Shown here: positions 41,123 through 49,633 of the stretch, piece by piece
Layout: each line of letters opens with the position of its first letter
Numbering within the stretch: position 1 is the stretch's first letter
Translations under genes and position numbers: made by a program
From: Devosia submarina
GTDB lineage: Bacteria > Pseudomonadota > Alphaproteobacteria > Rhizobiales > Devosiaceae
Direction of reading: 5' to 3'
Assembly: GCF_003056345.1 (NCBI RefSeq)
Contig: NZ_PYWB01000009.1
Coordinates: 1 to 64,000 of the forward strand
Length of the DNA: 64,000 nucleotides
The notes under the pieces: generated by a model
What the model was told of the DNA's origin: nothing
Databases searched by the model: none
The model's input: only the letters and a program-made list of their open reading frames with translations

Positions 41123-42210
41123 TGCCCGCCTGGTCTCCCCAGCAGGATGCGGCGCTCAAGGCGGTTTCCGCCTGGCTCAAGGACAAGAACGGTCCGCAGG
41201 TGTTTCGCCTGTTTGGCTGGGCGGGCACCGGCAAGTCGACACTGGCCGTGCATCTGGCGCAGGACGTCCGCTCGGTGAAGTACGCAGCCTTCACCGGCAA
41301 GGCAGCGCTCGTCATGCGCAAGCGCGGTTGCAAGGGCGCCCAGACCATCCATTCGCTGATCTATACGCTGGTGAGCGAAAAGGACGGCGAGCCGCGCTTT
41401 GTCTTGGATGATGAATCCCCGGCCGCCGACGCCGATCTCATCGTGATCGATGAGGTGTCGATGGTGGACGAGCAATTGGGCAAGGACCTCCTGTCCTTTG
41501 GCGTCAAGGTGCTGGTGCTGGGCGATCCGTTTCAGCTGCCGCCGGTTCAGGGAGCGGGGTTTTTCACGGCCGACGAGCCCGATGTGATGCTGACCGAAAT
41601 CCATCGGCAGGCGGCGGACAATCCGATCATCCACCTCTCCATGCAGGTGCGCGAGGGCGGGTTCCTCGAGCGGGGGAGCTATGGGGAATCCATAGTGGTG
41701 GGCCGCGAGCAGGTGGATCGCAATGCGGTGCTCGACGCCGACCAGGTGCTGGTGGGGCGCAACAAGACGCGGCTGCAGTACAATGACCGACTGCGCGAGC
41801 TCAAGGGCTTGCCGTTCCATGAGCCGGTGGTCGGCGATCGCATGGTGTGCCTCAGGAACAACCCGCGCAAGAAGCTGCTGAACGGGCAGATCTGGATCGT
41901 GACGGAGGCCACACGGCGCCAGAACGGCAAGTGGAGCTTGTTGCTGGGTGCCGATGAGGGCAAGGGGGAAGCCAAGGTGCTCACCCACAAGGCCTTCTTT
42001 TCGGGCGAGGAGGATGCCATGGGCTGGCCCGAGCGGCGGCAGTTCGACGAGTTCACCTTTGGCTATTGCCTGACCGTCCATAAGGCGCAAGGCTCGCAAT
42101 GGGACAGCGTTTATCTTTTTGACGAGAGCTTTGTGTTTCGCGAAGAGCGGGCGCGCTGGCTTTATACCGGCATTACCCGCGCCGCTGACAAGATCACGGT
42201 TGTTTCTTGA
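41122..42210 (+). CDS. RecD/Dda-like superfamily 1B DNA helicase
   Basis: This 362-residue helicase has motif I GWAGTGKST (about residues 31-39), motif II LIVIDEVSMVDE, motif III LGDPFQLPPVQG and motifs V-VI at the end (FGYCLTVHKAQGSQWDSV, YTGITRA). It resembles the standalone RecD2/Dda-type helicases of phages and alphaproteobacteria rather than the RecBCD subunit, and lacks a nuclease domain. It probably unwinds DNA 5' to 3' in repair. Its location inside a run of metabolic genes, overlapping at both ends, is odd. Confidence 0.88.
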   Translation: MPAWSPQQDAALKAVSAWLKDKNGPQVFRLFGWAGTGKSTLAVHLAQDVRSVKYAAFTGKAALVMRKRGCKGAQTIHSLIYTLVSEKDGEPRFVLDDESPAADADLIVIDEVSMVDEQLGKDLLSFGVKVLVLGDPFQLPPVQGAGFFTADEPDVMLTEIHRQAADNPIIHLSMQVREGGFLERGSYGESIVVGREQVDRNAVLDADQVLVGRNKTRLQYNDRLRELKGLPFHEPVVGDRMVCLRNNPRKKLLNGQIWIVTEATRRQNGKWSLLLGADEGKGEAKVLTHKAFFSGEEDAMGWPERRQFDEFTFGYCLTVHKAQGSQWDSVYLFDESFVFREERARWLYTGITRAADKITVVS

Positions 42211-43097
42211 CCCTGCTTTCGGTTCACCACGAGACGGTTTATCGCTATGCGCGCCCGGTAAAATTTGGCGAGCACCGGATGCTGCTGCGCCCGCGCGACA
42301 GCATGGAGCAGACGCTTGAAAGCTTTTCGCTGTCCATTTCGCCGCGACCGGCTTCCGTGCGCTGGATCCATGATGTGTTCGGCAATGGCATTGCCATAGC
42401 CGAGTTCGCCGAAGGGGCCGAGGAGCTGCGCATTGTTGCCAGCATGGTGCTGGACCATACACCGGACCTGGCGCCCAATTTCGAGATCGAGAACCGGGCC
42501 AAGAGTTTTCCGTTCGATTATGGCGATGTGGATGCCATTGATCTCGCCCCCACGCTGCGCCGGCAGTTTCCCGAAGATTGGGAGGTCGAGCACTGGGCGC
42601 GGCGGTTTTTGGACCCCCGGGGCACGACCGATACGGGGCATTTGCTGGCCAATATTACCTTTGGCATCAAGGAAAGCTTTCGCTATTCTCGCCGGACGGA
42701 ACCGGGCACGCAGCGCCCGCTGCGAACGCTGGAAACGCGGCAGGGCACGTGCCGTGACTTTGCGCTCTTGATGATGGAGGCGGTGCGCTCGCTCGGCTTG
42801 GCCGCGCGGTTTGTCACGGGATATCTTTATTCCCCGGCACGCGACGGAGAGCACAAGGGGGGTGGGGCAACCCATGCCTGGTGCCAGGTCTACCTGCCGG
42901 GCGCGGGATGGGTGGAGTTCGATCCAACCAACGGGATCATCGGCACGCGCGATCTGATCCGGGTGGGCGTGGCGCGGGAGCCGCAGCAGGCAATCCCGAT
43001 CGCGGGCACGTTTATCGGCGGGTGGAATGATTTCCTTGGAATGGACGTGGAAGTTGTGGTGGAGCAGGTGCGCTCCTTGCAGGATGGGATGGGGTGA
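42207..43097 (+). CDS. Transglutaminase-like cysteine protease family protein
   Basis: This 296-residue protein has an N-terminal beta domain (about 1-90; LLSVHHETVYRYARPV) and a transglutaminase-like core with catalytic Cys in RQGTCRDFALLM, His in GGATHAWCQVYL and Asp in VEFDPTNG. These proteins may be peptidases or amidases; their substrates are mostly unknown. The start is a TTG at 42207 overlapping the helicase stop. No signal peptide is seen. Confidence 0.85.
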   Translation: MTLLSVHHETVYRYARPVKFGEHRMLLRPRDSMEQTLESFSLSISPRPASVRWIHDVFGNGIAIAEFAEGAEELRIVASMVLDHTPDLAPNFEIENRAKSFPFDYGDVDAIDLAPTLRRQFPEDWEVEHWARRFLDPRGTTDTGHLLANITFGIKESFRYSRRTEPGTQRPLRTLETRQGTCRDFALLMMEAVRSLGLAARFVTGYLYSPARDGEHKGGGATHAWCQVYLPGAGWVEFDPTNGIIGTRDLIRVGVAREPQQAIPIAGTFIGGWNDFLGMDVEVVVEQVRSLQDGMG

Positions 43098-43144
43098 GCG
43101 CCCGGGCGCCTTCATGGTGAGGGGGACGGGAACGCCGTTCGCCC

Positions 43145-43176
43145 GGCCTGTGGTTCAACGGGCTTACCATGAGGGC
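43145..43176. repeat. Degenerate half copy of the twin-hairpin repeat
   Basis: GGTTCAACGGGCTTACCATG followed by AGGGC is close to the right half of the elements at 49531 and 50809 (GGTTCGACAGGCTCACCATG then AGGGC). The rest of the 43098-43448 interval shows no gene I can support. Confidence 0.55.
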
Positions 43177-43448
43177 TCCTGCGGTTTGGCGCTGATGTGG
43201 TTCTTGCATTGGCGGCGCTCACGGCGCGGGTAGTTCATAGCCCCGACTGCACAATCGCGCGTCTTGCATGACCGGCCAGCCATATCCCGACGAGGGCTTT
43301 AGGTTTTACCGTGGCTCGCCAACTGGTGCCAAGTTGGCCATTTTGCTGACGTTTTCGCCCACCACAACGCTTGCGCGTAATCTCAGCATACCGCATCTTG
43401 GTAGTCGAGATTTCCCCCTTACATCTGCCCGTATTTGCAGGAGGCAAA

Positions 43449-45884
43449 ATGCACCACGACACACCCCTGATCTCAACGATCGTCGCGGGTCTGGTGCTGG
43501 CTTATATCCTGGGGATGGTGGCCAACCGGTTCAAGATGCCCCCGCTTGTAGGCTATCTGGTGGCTGGGGTGCTGGTGGGGCCCTATACACCGGGCTTTAT
43601 CGCCGACCAGGCGCTGGGGCTGGAGCTGGCGGAAATCGGCGTGATCCTCCTCATGTTCGGGGTGGGGCTGCATTTTTCGCTCAAGGATCTGATGAGCGTG
43701 CGCTCGCTCGCCATTCCCGGCGCCATTGCCCAGATTGCGCTGGCGACCCTTTTGGGTTTGGGGCTGGCGCTCCTTATGGGCTGGAGCCTGGGCGCTGGCA
43801 TCATCTTCGGCCTTGCGCTGTCCGTTGCTTCCACCGTGGTGCTTCTCAAGGCGCTGCAGGATCGGCGGCTGATCGAGACAGAGCGGGGGCGGATCGCCGT
43901 CGGCTGGCTGATCGTGGAAGACATCGCCATGGTGCTGGCGCTGGTTCTGATCCCGGCCTTTGCAGGGCTGGGTGCAGGCGAAGCGCAGATCCATGATCCC
44001 TTCGTTTCGTTTGTGGAACGCATCCTGGGCAGTGACGTGGGGATCTGGGGCGTTCTGGCGCTGACCCTGGTCAAGCTTGCGGCGTTTGTTGGCTTTATGC
44101 TGGTGGTGGGGCGCCGTGCCATTCCCTGGACGCTGCATTTGACGGCTCATACGGGCAGCCGGGAGCTGTTCCGGCTGGCGGTTCTGGCGATAGCGTTGGG
44201 CGTTGCGCTGGGCTCGGCGGTGCTGTTTGGCGTGTCGCTGGCGCTGGGGGCGTTTTTTGCCGGCATGATCCTGTCGGAAAGCGAACTCAGCCACCGTGCC
44301 GCGCAGGAGACCCTGCCGCTGCGCGACGCTTTTTCCGTGCTGTTTTTCGTGTCGGTGGGCATGCTGTTTGATCCCAGCATCATCCTCACCAACCCCCTCC
44401 CCGTGCTGGGCACGGTTTTCATCATCATCATCGGCAAGTCGGCTGCGGCCTTTGCCATAGTGGTGCTGTTCAAGCGTCCGGTGGCGACGGCTTTGACGAT
44501 TTCGGCGTCCCTCGCGCAGATCGGCGAATTCTCCTTCATCCTGGCAAGCCTTGGCGTATCGCTCGCCATTTTGCCGCCCGAGGGGCAGAACCTTGTTCTG
44601 GCCGGTGCGCTGATCACCATTATTCTTAATCCCCTGGTGTTCTGGGCGGCCGATCTGGCGCGGCCAATGGTGGAGGCGCGGGCGGCCCGGTTCCGAGCCC
44701 ATCAGATGGAGCGCGATGGGGTGGTGCGGATCGAGCCGGGTGAGGCGCCGGCCGCGGCGAGCGGGCCGCTCACCACCGACGCACCCACTGCCGCGGCGAT
44801 CGACAGCGGCGCTGCGGGCGCGGATGACGATGTACCCGAGCCGACGCAACAGACGGGCCATACCGTGCTTGTGGGCTATGGGCGAGTGGGGCGCGTTGTA
44901 AGCGAAGGCATGCTCCAGGCGGGGGCGCCGCTGGTGGTCATCGAGGATTCCGATCATTCGGTGGCTGCGGCGCGGCAAACGGGCATTGAAGTTGTGGTGG
45001 GCAATGCTGCAAGTGGCGATGTGCTGCGGCTGGCCAATCTTCCAGCAGCGCGATGCCTGCTGATTGCCATTCCCAACGGCTATGAGGCCGGTTCCGTGTG
45101 CGAGGCTGGGCGCAAGCTCAATCCTGAAATCCGCATCATTGCGCGGGCGCATTCGGACGAGGAGGAAGCCCATCTGCGCGGCTTTGGCGCCGATGAGGTG
45201 ATCATGGGCGAGCGCGAGATCGGGCTGGGCATGCTGGCGCTGCTGGATGGCCGGAGCGACCGGCGAGCCGCCGAGGCGGTTGCCGCGGCCGCGGCGACGC
45301 AGCAGCCGGTGCGCGATGATGTTATGCAGGCTGCTGGTGCTGTTGCGCCGGTAATTGCCGCCCAGGCTGAGCCTGTGGAGGCGCAGCCTGAGGCGCCGGC
45401 GGACGGAGCGGCAGATGCTCCAAGTAATGTCGAGGCGGTGCTGGCTGCTGATATCCCAGGGCTCGATACGCTGGAGCCGGAGGATTTCGCGCCTGATGCC
45501 GATCTGGCGGTCGCAGCGCCCCAAGTTCCGGAAGCCGAGTTGGTGCCGGTTGAAGTGGCGTCAGAGCCGGAGGCGATTGCGGCTGAAAGCCCCGAGCCCA
45601 AGTTGGCTGAAGAGGCTGAGTCGGTCGAGGCGGATGAGCCGGCAGTTCCCGTTGAAGAGATCGTGGTGCCGGTCATGCCCGTGAGTGCTGGCGGCCCGGT
45701 GTTCGTGGAGCCGACGCCCGTGCTGGCGCATGACATGGCCGATCTGGTGTCGCCAGCAGCGGAGGAGGGGCAGGAGGTAGAGGCGGTTGTGGAGGCCGTT
45801 GACGATGCTCCACCGGCAGCGTCTGCCGAGGGCGAAGAGCGGGAAAACGATGTTCCCCCTGTTGTGCCGGAACCCAGGAGCTAG
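43449..45884 (+). CDS. CPA2-family cation:proton antiporter with TrkA-N domain (YbaL/KefB-like) and long acidic tail
   Basis: This 811-residue protein has a CPA2 antiporter domain of about 12 TM helices (about 8-395), a linker, a cytoplasmic TrkA-N nucleotide-binding domain (about 470-590; TVLVGYGRVGRV, then VVGNAASGDVL) and a C-terminal tail of about 210 residues. It probably exports potassium or sodium for protons, gated by NAD(H) or a related ligand. The tail (about 600-811) is rich in Ala, Glu, Pro and Val and looks disordered; typical YbaL/KefB proteins end near 560-620 residues. The ATG at 43449 follows AGGAGG by 4 nt. It is followed by an Rrf2 regulator 30 bp downstream. Confidence 0.88.
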   Translation: MHHDTPLISTIVAGLVLAYILGMVANRFKMPPLVGYLVAGVLVGPYTPGFIADQALGLELAEIGVILLMFGVGLHFSLKDLMSVRSLAIPGAIAQIALATLLGLGLALLMGWSLGAGIIFGLALSVASTVVLLKALQDRRLIETERGRIAVGWLIVEDIAMVLALVLIPAFAGLGAGEAQIHDPFVSFVERILGSDVGIWGVLALTLVKLAAFVGFMLVVGRRAIPWTLHLTAHTGSRELFRLAVLAIALGVALGSAVLFGVSLALGAFFAGMILSESELSHRAAQETLPLRDAFSVLFFVSVGMLFDPSIILTNPLPVLGTVFIIIIGKSAAAFAIVVLFKRPVATALTISASLAQIGEFSFILASLGVSLAILPPEGQNLVLAGALITIILNPLVFWAADLARPMVEARAARFRAHQMERDGVVRIEPGEAPAAASGPLTTDAPTAAAIDSGAAGADDDVPEPTQQTGHTVLVGYGRVGRVVSEGMLQAGAPLVVIEDSDHSVAAARQTGIEVVVGNAASGDVLRLANLPAARCLLIAIPNGYEAGSVCEAGRKLNPEIRIIARAHSDEEEAHLRGFGADEVIMGEREIGLGMLALLDGRSDRRAAEAVAAAAATQQPVRDDVMQAAGAVAPVIAAQAEPVEAQPEAPADGAADAPSNVEAVLAADIPGLDTLEPEDFAPDADLAVAAPQVPEAELVPVEVASEPEAIAAESPEPKLAEEAESVEADEPAVPVEEIVVPVMPVSAGGPVFVEPTPVLAHDMADLVSPAAEEGQEVEAVVEAVDDAPPAASAEGEERENDVPPVVPEPRS

Positions 45885-45914
45885 CGCCGTGCCGCACCGG
45901 ACCATGCCAAGACA

Positions 45915-46343
45915 ATGATTTCGCAAAAAGCCAAATATGCCCTGCGTGCCCTGGTGTCCCTCGCCCGTGCTGGGCGGGGCGAGACCATGATGATCGGGGA
46001 AATCTCCAAGCAGCAATCAATTCCCAAGAAGTTCCTGGAGCAGATCCTGCTTGAGCTCAAGCGAGCCGGGTTTGTCGCGAGCCGGCGGGGACGGGCGGGG
46101 GGCTATGAGCTATTGCGGCCGCCCGAGCAGATCATGTTCGGGGAAGTGCTGCGGCTGATCGATGGGCCCATTGCGCCGCTGCCGTGCCTTTCCAAGATCG
46201 CGTACCGTAAATGCGAGGATTGCCGGGACGAGGAATCCTGCGAGATCCGGCATGTGTTCGAGCGCGTGACGCTGGCAACGCGTGCGGTGCTGGACCAGAC
46301 GACGCTGGCCGACTCGTTGCGGCTGGAGGATTTGCCGGTCTAG
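45915..46343 (+). CDS. Rrf2-family transcriptional regulator with cysteine cluster
   Basis: This 142-residue regulator has an Rrf2 winged helix (about 1-80; ISQKAKYALRALVSLARAGR, SIPKKFLEQILLELKRAGFV) and a cysteine cluster LPCLSKIAYRKCEDCRDEE followed by SCEIR. The cluster could hold an Fe-S centre sensing NO, iron or redox state, but the spacing differs from classical IscR and NsrR. It lies 30 bp after the antiporter gene and may be co-transcribed. The ribosome site is weak. Confidence 0.83.
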   Translation: MISQKAKYALRALVSLARAGRGETMMIGEISKQQSIPKKFLEQILLELKRAGFVASRRGRAGGYELLRPPEQIMFGEVLRLIDGPIAPLPCLSKIAYRKCEDCRDEESCEIRHVFERVTLATRAVLDQTTLADSLRLEDLPV

Positions 46344-46355
46344 GGGGGCCCACCT

Positions 46356-46555
46356 AGCCTCCCCCTGGGAGGGGGAGGGACCGCGCAGTGCGTGAGGGAA
46401 CAATAGCTTCAACACTGCGGGGGTCGTCCCGGCCCTGAGACCGGATCCATCTCGAGATGTTTCCGCAGCCGCAAGGTGATTGGTGCCCGGCTGATACCAT
46501 CCAGTCCTGTTCCCATCTCAGGACGGGCCCCGGCTCAAGGCCGGGGTGACATCGG
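46356..46555. repeat. Cluster of GC-rich palindromic intergenic repeats
   Basis: The first part (46356-46395) holds CTCCCCCTGGGAGGGGGAG and its flanks. The second part (about 46418-46555) contains GTCGTCCCGGCCCTGAGACC at the left and GGCCCCGGCTCAAGGCCGGG near the right end, inverted and related to the GTCACCC element at 39194. It lies between convergent genes. Confidence 0.55.
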
Positions 46556-46577
46556 GGATGGGGAGAGATCTTGTCAG

Positions 46578-47432
46578 TTAGCCAAACACCACGGTCTTTT
46601 TGCCGTTCAGCATGACGCGGCTTTCCAGGTGCAGCTTGACGGCGCGGGCGAGGACGCGCGATTCGATGTCGCGGCCGGCGGCGACGAGATCGTCGGGGCT
46701 GAGGGCATGGGTGACGCGGGCGGTTTCCTGCTCGATGATCGGGCCTTCGTCCAGGTCGGGGGTCACGTAATGGGCGGTGGCGCCGATGATCTTGACGCCG
46801 CGCTCATGGGCCTGGTGGTAGGGCTTGGCGCCCTTGAAGCTGGGCAAGAATGAGTGGTGGATGTTGATCACCTGCCCGAAGAGGCGGGTGGAAAGATTGT
46901 CGGACAGCACCTGCATGTAGCGCGCCAGAACCACGAGATCGGCGCCGGTGCTCTTGACCAGCGAGAGGACCTGTTCTTCCTGTGCGGCCTTCGTTTCAGG
47001 CGTGACGGGCAGCAGGTGGAAGGGGATGCCCTCGGCTTCGGCGAGCTTGCGGGTGGTGTCATGGTTGGAAATGATCGCGGCAACTTCTGCGTCAAGCCAG
47101 CCCACCTGGATTTGGTAAAGCAGGTGGCGCAGCGTGTGGTCGAACTTGGAGACCATGATGACGATGCGCTTCTTGCGTGCTTCGTCCACCAGATTGGTTT
47201 TCATGGAGAAGCGCTCGATGGGGGATTTGAGCGCACGCTCAATCGTGTCGCGGTCGACGCCCTCGGGGGCGGTGAAGGCCAGACGCATGAAGAAACGGCC
47301 GGTTTCGCGGTCCCAGAACTGGTTGGACTCAGCGATATTGGCGCTGAGCGCAGCTAGTTCCGTGGTGACGGCGGCGACGATGCCGGGGCGGTCGGCGCAG
47401 GAAAGGGTCAAAACGAAATTGGCCGGGGACAT
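46578..47432 (-). CDS. purU: Formyltetrahydrofolate deformylase
   Basis: PurU hydrolyses 10-formyl-THF to formate and THF, balancing the one-carbon pool with methionine and glycine. The 284-residue protein has an N-terminal ACT regulatory domain (about 5-80; VLTLSCADRPGIVAAVTTEL) and a formyltransferase-like catalytic domain (about 90-280) with the catalytic His in INIHHSFLPSFKG and Asp in YVTPDLDEGPII. The length matches the E. coli enzyme. Upstream on the same strand lie a terminator and a 23-codon ORF that may control it. Confidence 0.94.
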   Translation of the reverse strand: MSPANFVLTLSCADRPGIVAAVTTELAALSANIAESNQFWDRETGRFFMRLAFTAPEGVDRDTIERALKSPIERFSMKTNLVDEARKKRIVIMVSKFDHTLRHLLYQIQVGWLDAEVAAIISNHDTTRKLAEAEGIPFHLLPVTPETKAAQEEQVLSLVKSTGADLVVLARYMQVLSDNLSTRLFGQVINIHHSFLPSFKGAKPYHQAHERGVKIIGATAHYVTPDLDEGPIIEQETARVTHALSPDDLVAAGRDIESRVLARAVKLHLESRVMLNGKKTVVFG

Positions 47433-47495
47433 CGCACACTCCAGGGAAGGTCGGAGCGGTTTTCAATGGCTTGGCGCTGTTCGTCAAGCCCAGAC

Positions 47496-47526
47496 AAAAA
47501 GGGCTGCCCCTTGCGGAGCAGCCCTT
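47496..47526 (-). terminator. Rho-independent terminator between the 23-codon ORF and purU
   Basis: AAGGGCTGC and its exact complement GCAGCCCTT form a 9-bp stem (47518-47526 with 47499-47507), followed on the minus strand by five T residues. It lies 38 bp after the stop of the short ORF and 64 bp before the purU start. A perfect palindrome AGGCCTCGAGGCCT sits at 47539-47552, between that stop and the terminator. Confidence 0.8.
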
Positions 47527-47563
47527 CTCTTGAGTCTTAGGCCTCGAGGCCTTTGGAGGTGTG

Positions 47564-47635
47564 CTAGACGGGCATCCCCATAGCCAGCACTTCAAATCCA
47601 AGACCTTCTACGAGAACCGTAATCTCATGAGACAC
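47564..47635 (-). CDS. Putative 23-codon peptide gene or leader peptide
   Basis: A GTG at 47635, 7 nt after GGAGG within an extended GGAGGTGAT ribosome site, opens a 23-codon frame. It starts MSHEITVLVEGLG and ends in FEVLAMGMPV. No family is recognised. The near-perfect ribosome site and a terminator placed soon after the stop suggest a real, separately controlled unit. It could be a leader peptide whose translation controls read-through into purU, or an independent small protein. The GFEV string recalls PqqA, but the Tyr needed for PQQ cross-linking is missing. Confidence 0.45.
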   Translation of the reverse strand: MSHEITVLVEGLGFEVLAMGMPV

Positions 47636-47737
47636 TGGATCACCTCCTTTGCATTTGTTGAACATGAAGGGAGAGTGCCCCCGTTTTTCCCCCGTGTCCA
47701 GTCACACATTTTTGCAGATCCAAGGCCTTGAAATGGC

Positions 47738-48547
47738 TCAGGCCCGCATCTTCCTAGGGCGCGAGCGCAGCTGGAACAGGGTGGCGCCCAGAACGCCCAG
47801 AGCGACAATGCCGATGATGATGGTGGCCAGAGCATTGACGTCCGGCGACACGCCCAGGCGCACCTTGGAGAAGATCACCATGGGGAGCGTGGATGAGCCG
47901 GGGCCGGACACAAAGCTTGCGATCACGAGGTCATCAAGCGAGAGGGTGAAGGCGAGAAGCCAGCCCGAGACCAGTGCCGGGGCGATGATGGGCAGGGTTA
48001 TGTCGAAAAAGACGCGGATCGGGGAGGCGCCCAGATCCATGGCGGCTTCCTCAAGGCTGAGGTCAAGATCGGAAAGGCGCGACTGAACCACCACGACCAC
48101 ATAGGCGGTGCAGAAGGTGGAATGGGCAATTATGATGGTGAGAAGGCCGCGCCCTGCGGGCCAGCCCAGCGTTGCTTCCATGGCCACGAACAGCAGGAGC
48201 AGTGCCAGCCCCGTGATCACGTCGGGCATGACGAGGGGGGCGGAGGCTGTGCCGGCAAGAACGGTGCGGCCGCGGAACTTGCGGAAGCGGACGAGGGCCA
48301 CGGCGCAGAGCGTGCCCAGCACCAGGGCAATGCAGGCAGCGGCAAAAGCGACCTGAGCACTGCGCCAGGCCGCGTCCAGCAATTGCCGATCGGCCAGGAG
48401 CGCGCCGTACCATTTGGTGGAAAAGCCCGACCAGACGGTGACGAGATTGCTTTCGTTGAACGAAAACACGACGAGCGAAATGATGGGCGCATAAAGGAAT
48501 GCAAAGCCCAGGCTTGCTGCGATGGGAATAAACCAGCCGCGCCGCAT
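47738..48547 (-). CDS. potI: Putrescine ABC importer permease
   Basis: This 269-residue PotI/PotC-type permease has six TM helices and the EAA loop LEEAAMDLGASPIRVFFDIT. Start and upstream stop are directly adjacent (potH ends at 48548). It is the last gene of the potFGHI operon. Confidence 0.9.
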   Translation of the reverse strand: MRRGWFIPIAASLGFAFLYAPIISLVVFSFNESNLVTVWSGFSTKWYGALLADRQLLDAAWRSAQVAFAAACIALVLGTLCAVALVRFRKFRGRTVLAGTASAPLVMPDVITGLALLLLFVAMEATLGWPAGRGLLTIIIAHSTFCTAYVVVVVQSRLSDLDLSLEEAAMDLGASPIRVFFDITLPIIAPALVSGWLLAFTLSLDDLVIASFVSGPGSSTLPMVIFSKVRLGVSPDVNALATIIIGIVALGVLGATLFQLRSRPRKMRA

Positions 48548-49510
48548 CTATTTGGTCCTTTCGCGATCCTGCACCGCATCCTGCGCCTTTTGGAGGAGCA
48601 TGATGGGGATGACGACAACAATCAGCATGGCCACTGCCACAGCGGAGGCGCGCGGCCAATTGGTGTTGCCAAAGAACTCGTCCCAAAGGACACGGCCGAT
48701 CATCAGCGTGGATGGGCCGCCTAGGAGCGAGGGGATGACGAATTCGCCGATCGCGGGGATGAACACCAGCATGGAGCCGGCGATGATGCCGGGCATGGAC
48801 AGGGGCAGGGTGATGGTGAGGAAGGTGCGCAGGGGCTTGGCGCCCAGATCTGCGGAGGCTTCCAGCAGCACGCTGTCGAGCTTCACCAGATTGGTGTAAA
48901 GCGGCAGGATCATGAAGGGCAGATAGGAATAGATTATGCCGACATAGACGGCAAAATCGGTCTGCATCATCACCAGCGGCTCGATGCCGAATAGCCCCAG
49001 GAACTGGTTGATGACACCATTGCCGCGCATGAAGCCGGTCAGCGCATAAACGCGCAGGAGAAACGAGGTCCAGAACGGCAGGATCACGAGCATCAGCAGG
49101 ACATTGCGCCACTGGTCGGGCGCGCGCGCAATGGCATAGGCCATGGGATAGCCGATGCACAGCGTGATGATGGTGGAGATCAGCGCGATGCGGATGGAGG
49201 AGACATAGGCCGAGACGTAGAGCCCGTCGGTGAAGAGGCGGATGTAATTGTTGAGGTGCAGGGTGAGTTGCACCGTGCCGTCTTCATTGGTGAGGAGCGG
49301 GGTATAGGGCGGACGGCCGAACTGCTTGACCGTCAGCGAAATGCCGAAGACGACCAATAGGGGGATCAGGAAAAAGACGGTGAGCCAGATGGCGGGCGCA
49401 GCAATCACCAACGCCTTGCCGGAAAGGCCGATCGCGGCCAAGGCGCGCTCAACCGCCGTCCAGGGGCGGCGGCGGCGCGGAGCCGGGGATTCGGTGTCAT
49501 AGCTGGACAT
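48548..49510 (-). CDS. potH: Putrescine ABC importer permease
   Basis: This 320-residue PotH/PotB-type permease has six TM helices, a cytoplasmic N-terminal extension and the EAA loop LLEASADLGAKPLRTFLTIT. It forms the channel with PotI. It is separated from potG by 123 bp that hold a twin-hairpin repeat. Confidence 0.9.
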   Translation of the reverse strand: MSSYDTESPAPRRRRPWTAVERALAAIGLSGKALVIAAPAIWLTVFFLIPLLVVFGISLTVKQFGRPPYTPLLTNEDGTVQLTLHLNNYIRLFTDGLYVSAYVSSIRIALISTIITLCIGYPMAYAIARAPDQWRNVLLMLVILPFWTSFLLRVYALTGFMRGNGVINQFLGLFGIEPLVMMQTDFAVYVGIIYSYLPFMILPLYTNLVKLDSVLLEASADLGAKPLRTFLTITLPLSMPGIIAGSMLVFIPAIGEFVIPSLLGGPSTLMIGRVLWDEFFGNTNWPRASAVAVAMLIVVVIPIMLLQKAQDAVQDRERTK

Positions 49511-49530
49511 GGGGCATCCCCGCAGAAGTA

Positions 49531-49615
49531 GACCTCATCCTGAACATGTCGAAGGACGAGGTCGTGGCACGATGGGTGACAGGCCCTCGTGGTTCGACAG
49601 GCTCACCATGAGGGC
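49531..49615. repeat. Twin-hairpin intergenic repeat, copy 1 (potG-potH spacer)
   Basis: The 85-bp element begins GACCTCATCCTGA and ends CACCATGAGGGC. The left half folds as CCTCATCCT with AGGACGAGG and the right half as GCCCTCGTGGT with ACCATGAGGGC (single mismatches in both stems). A close copy is at 50809-50892. Confidence 0.8.
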
Positions 49616-49633
49616 AAACGAGCTTGGCGCCCA

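Noticed and set aside
41122..42210. Helicase considered as a sign of a prophage or defence island
   Set aside because: No integrase, phage structural gene, nuclease partner or att-like repeat is nearby; the neighbours are ordinary metabolic genes.
43473..45524. Minus-strand open frame of 683 codons
   Set aside because: Antisense to the antiporter gene; rich in Arg, His and Gln as expected for a shadow in GC-rich DNA.
45915..46343. Considered as NsrR or IscR specifically
   Set aside because: The cysteine number and spacing do not match either closely enough to name it.
47564..47635. The 23-codon ORF considered as pqqA
   Set aside because: It has the GFEV string but lacks the Tyr four residues after the Glu, and no pqqB-E genes adjoin.
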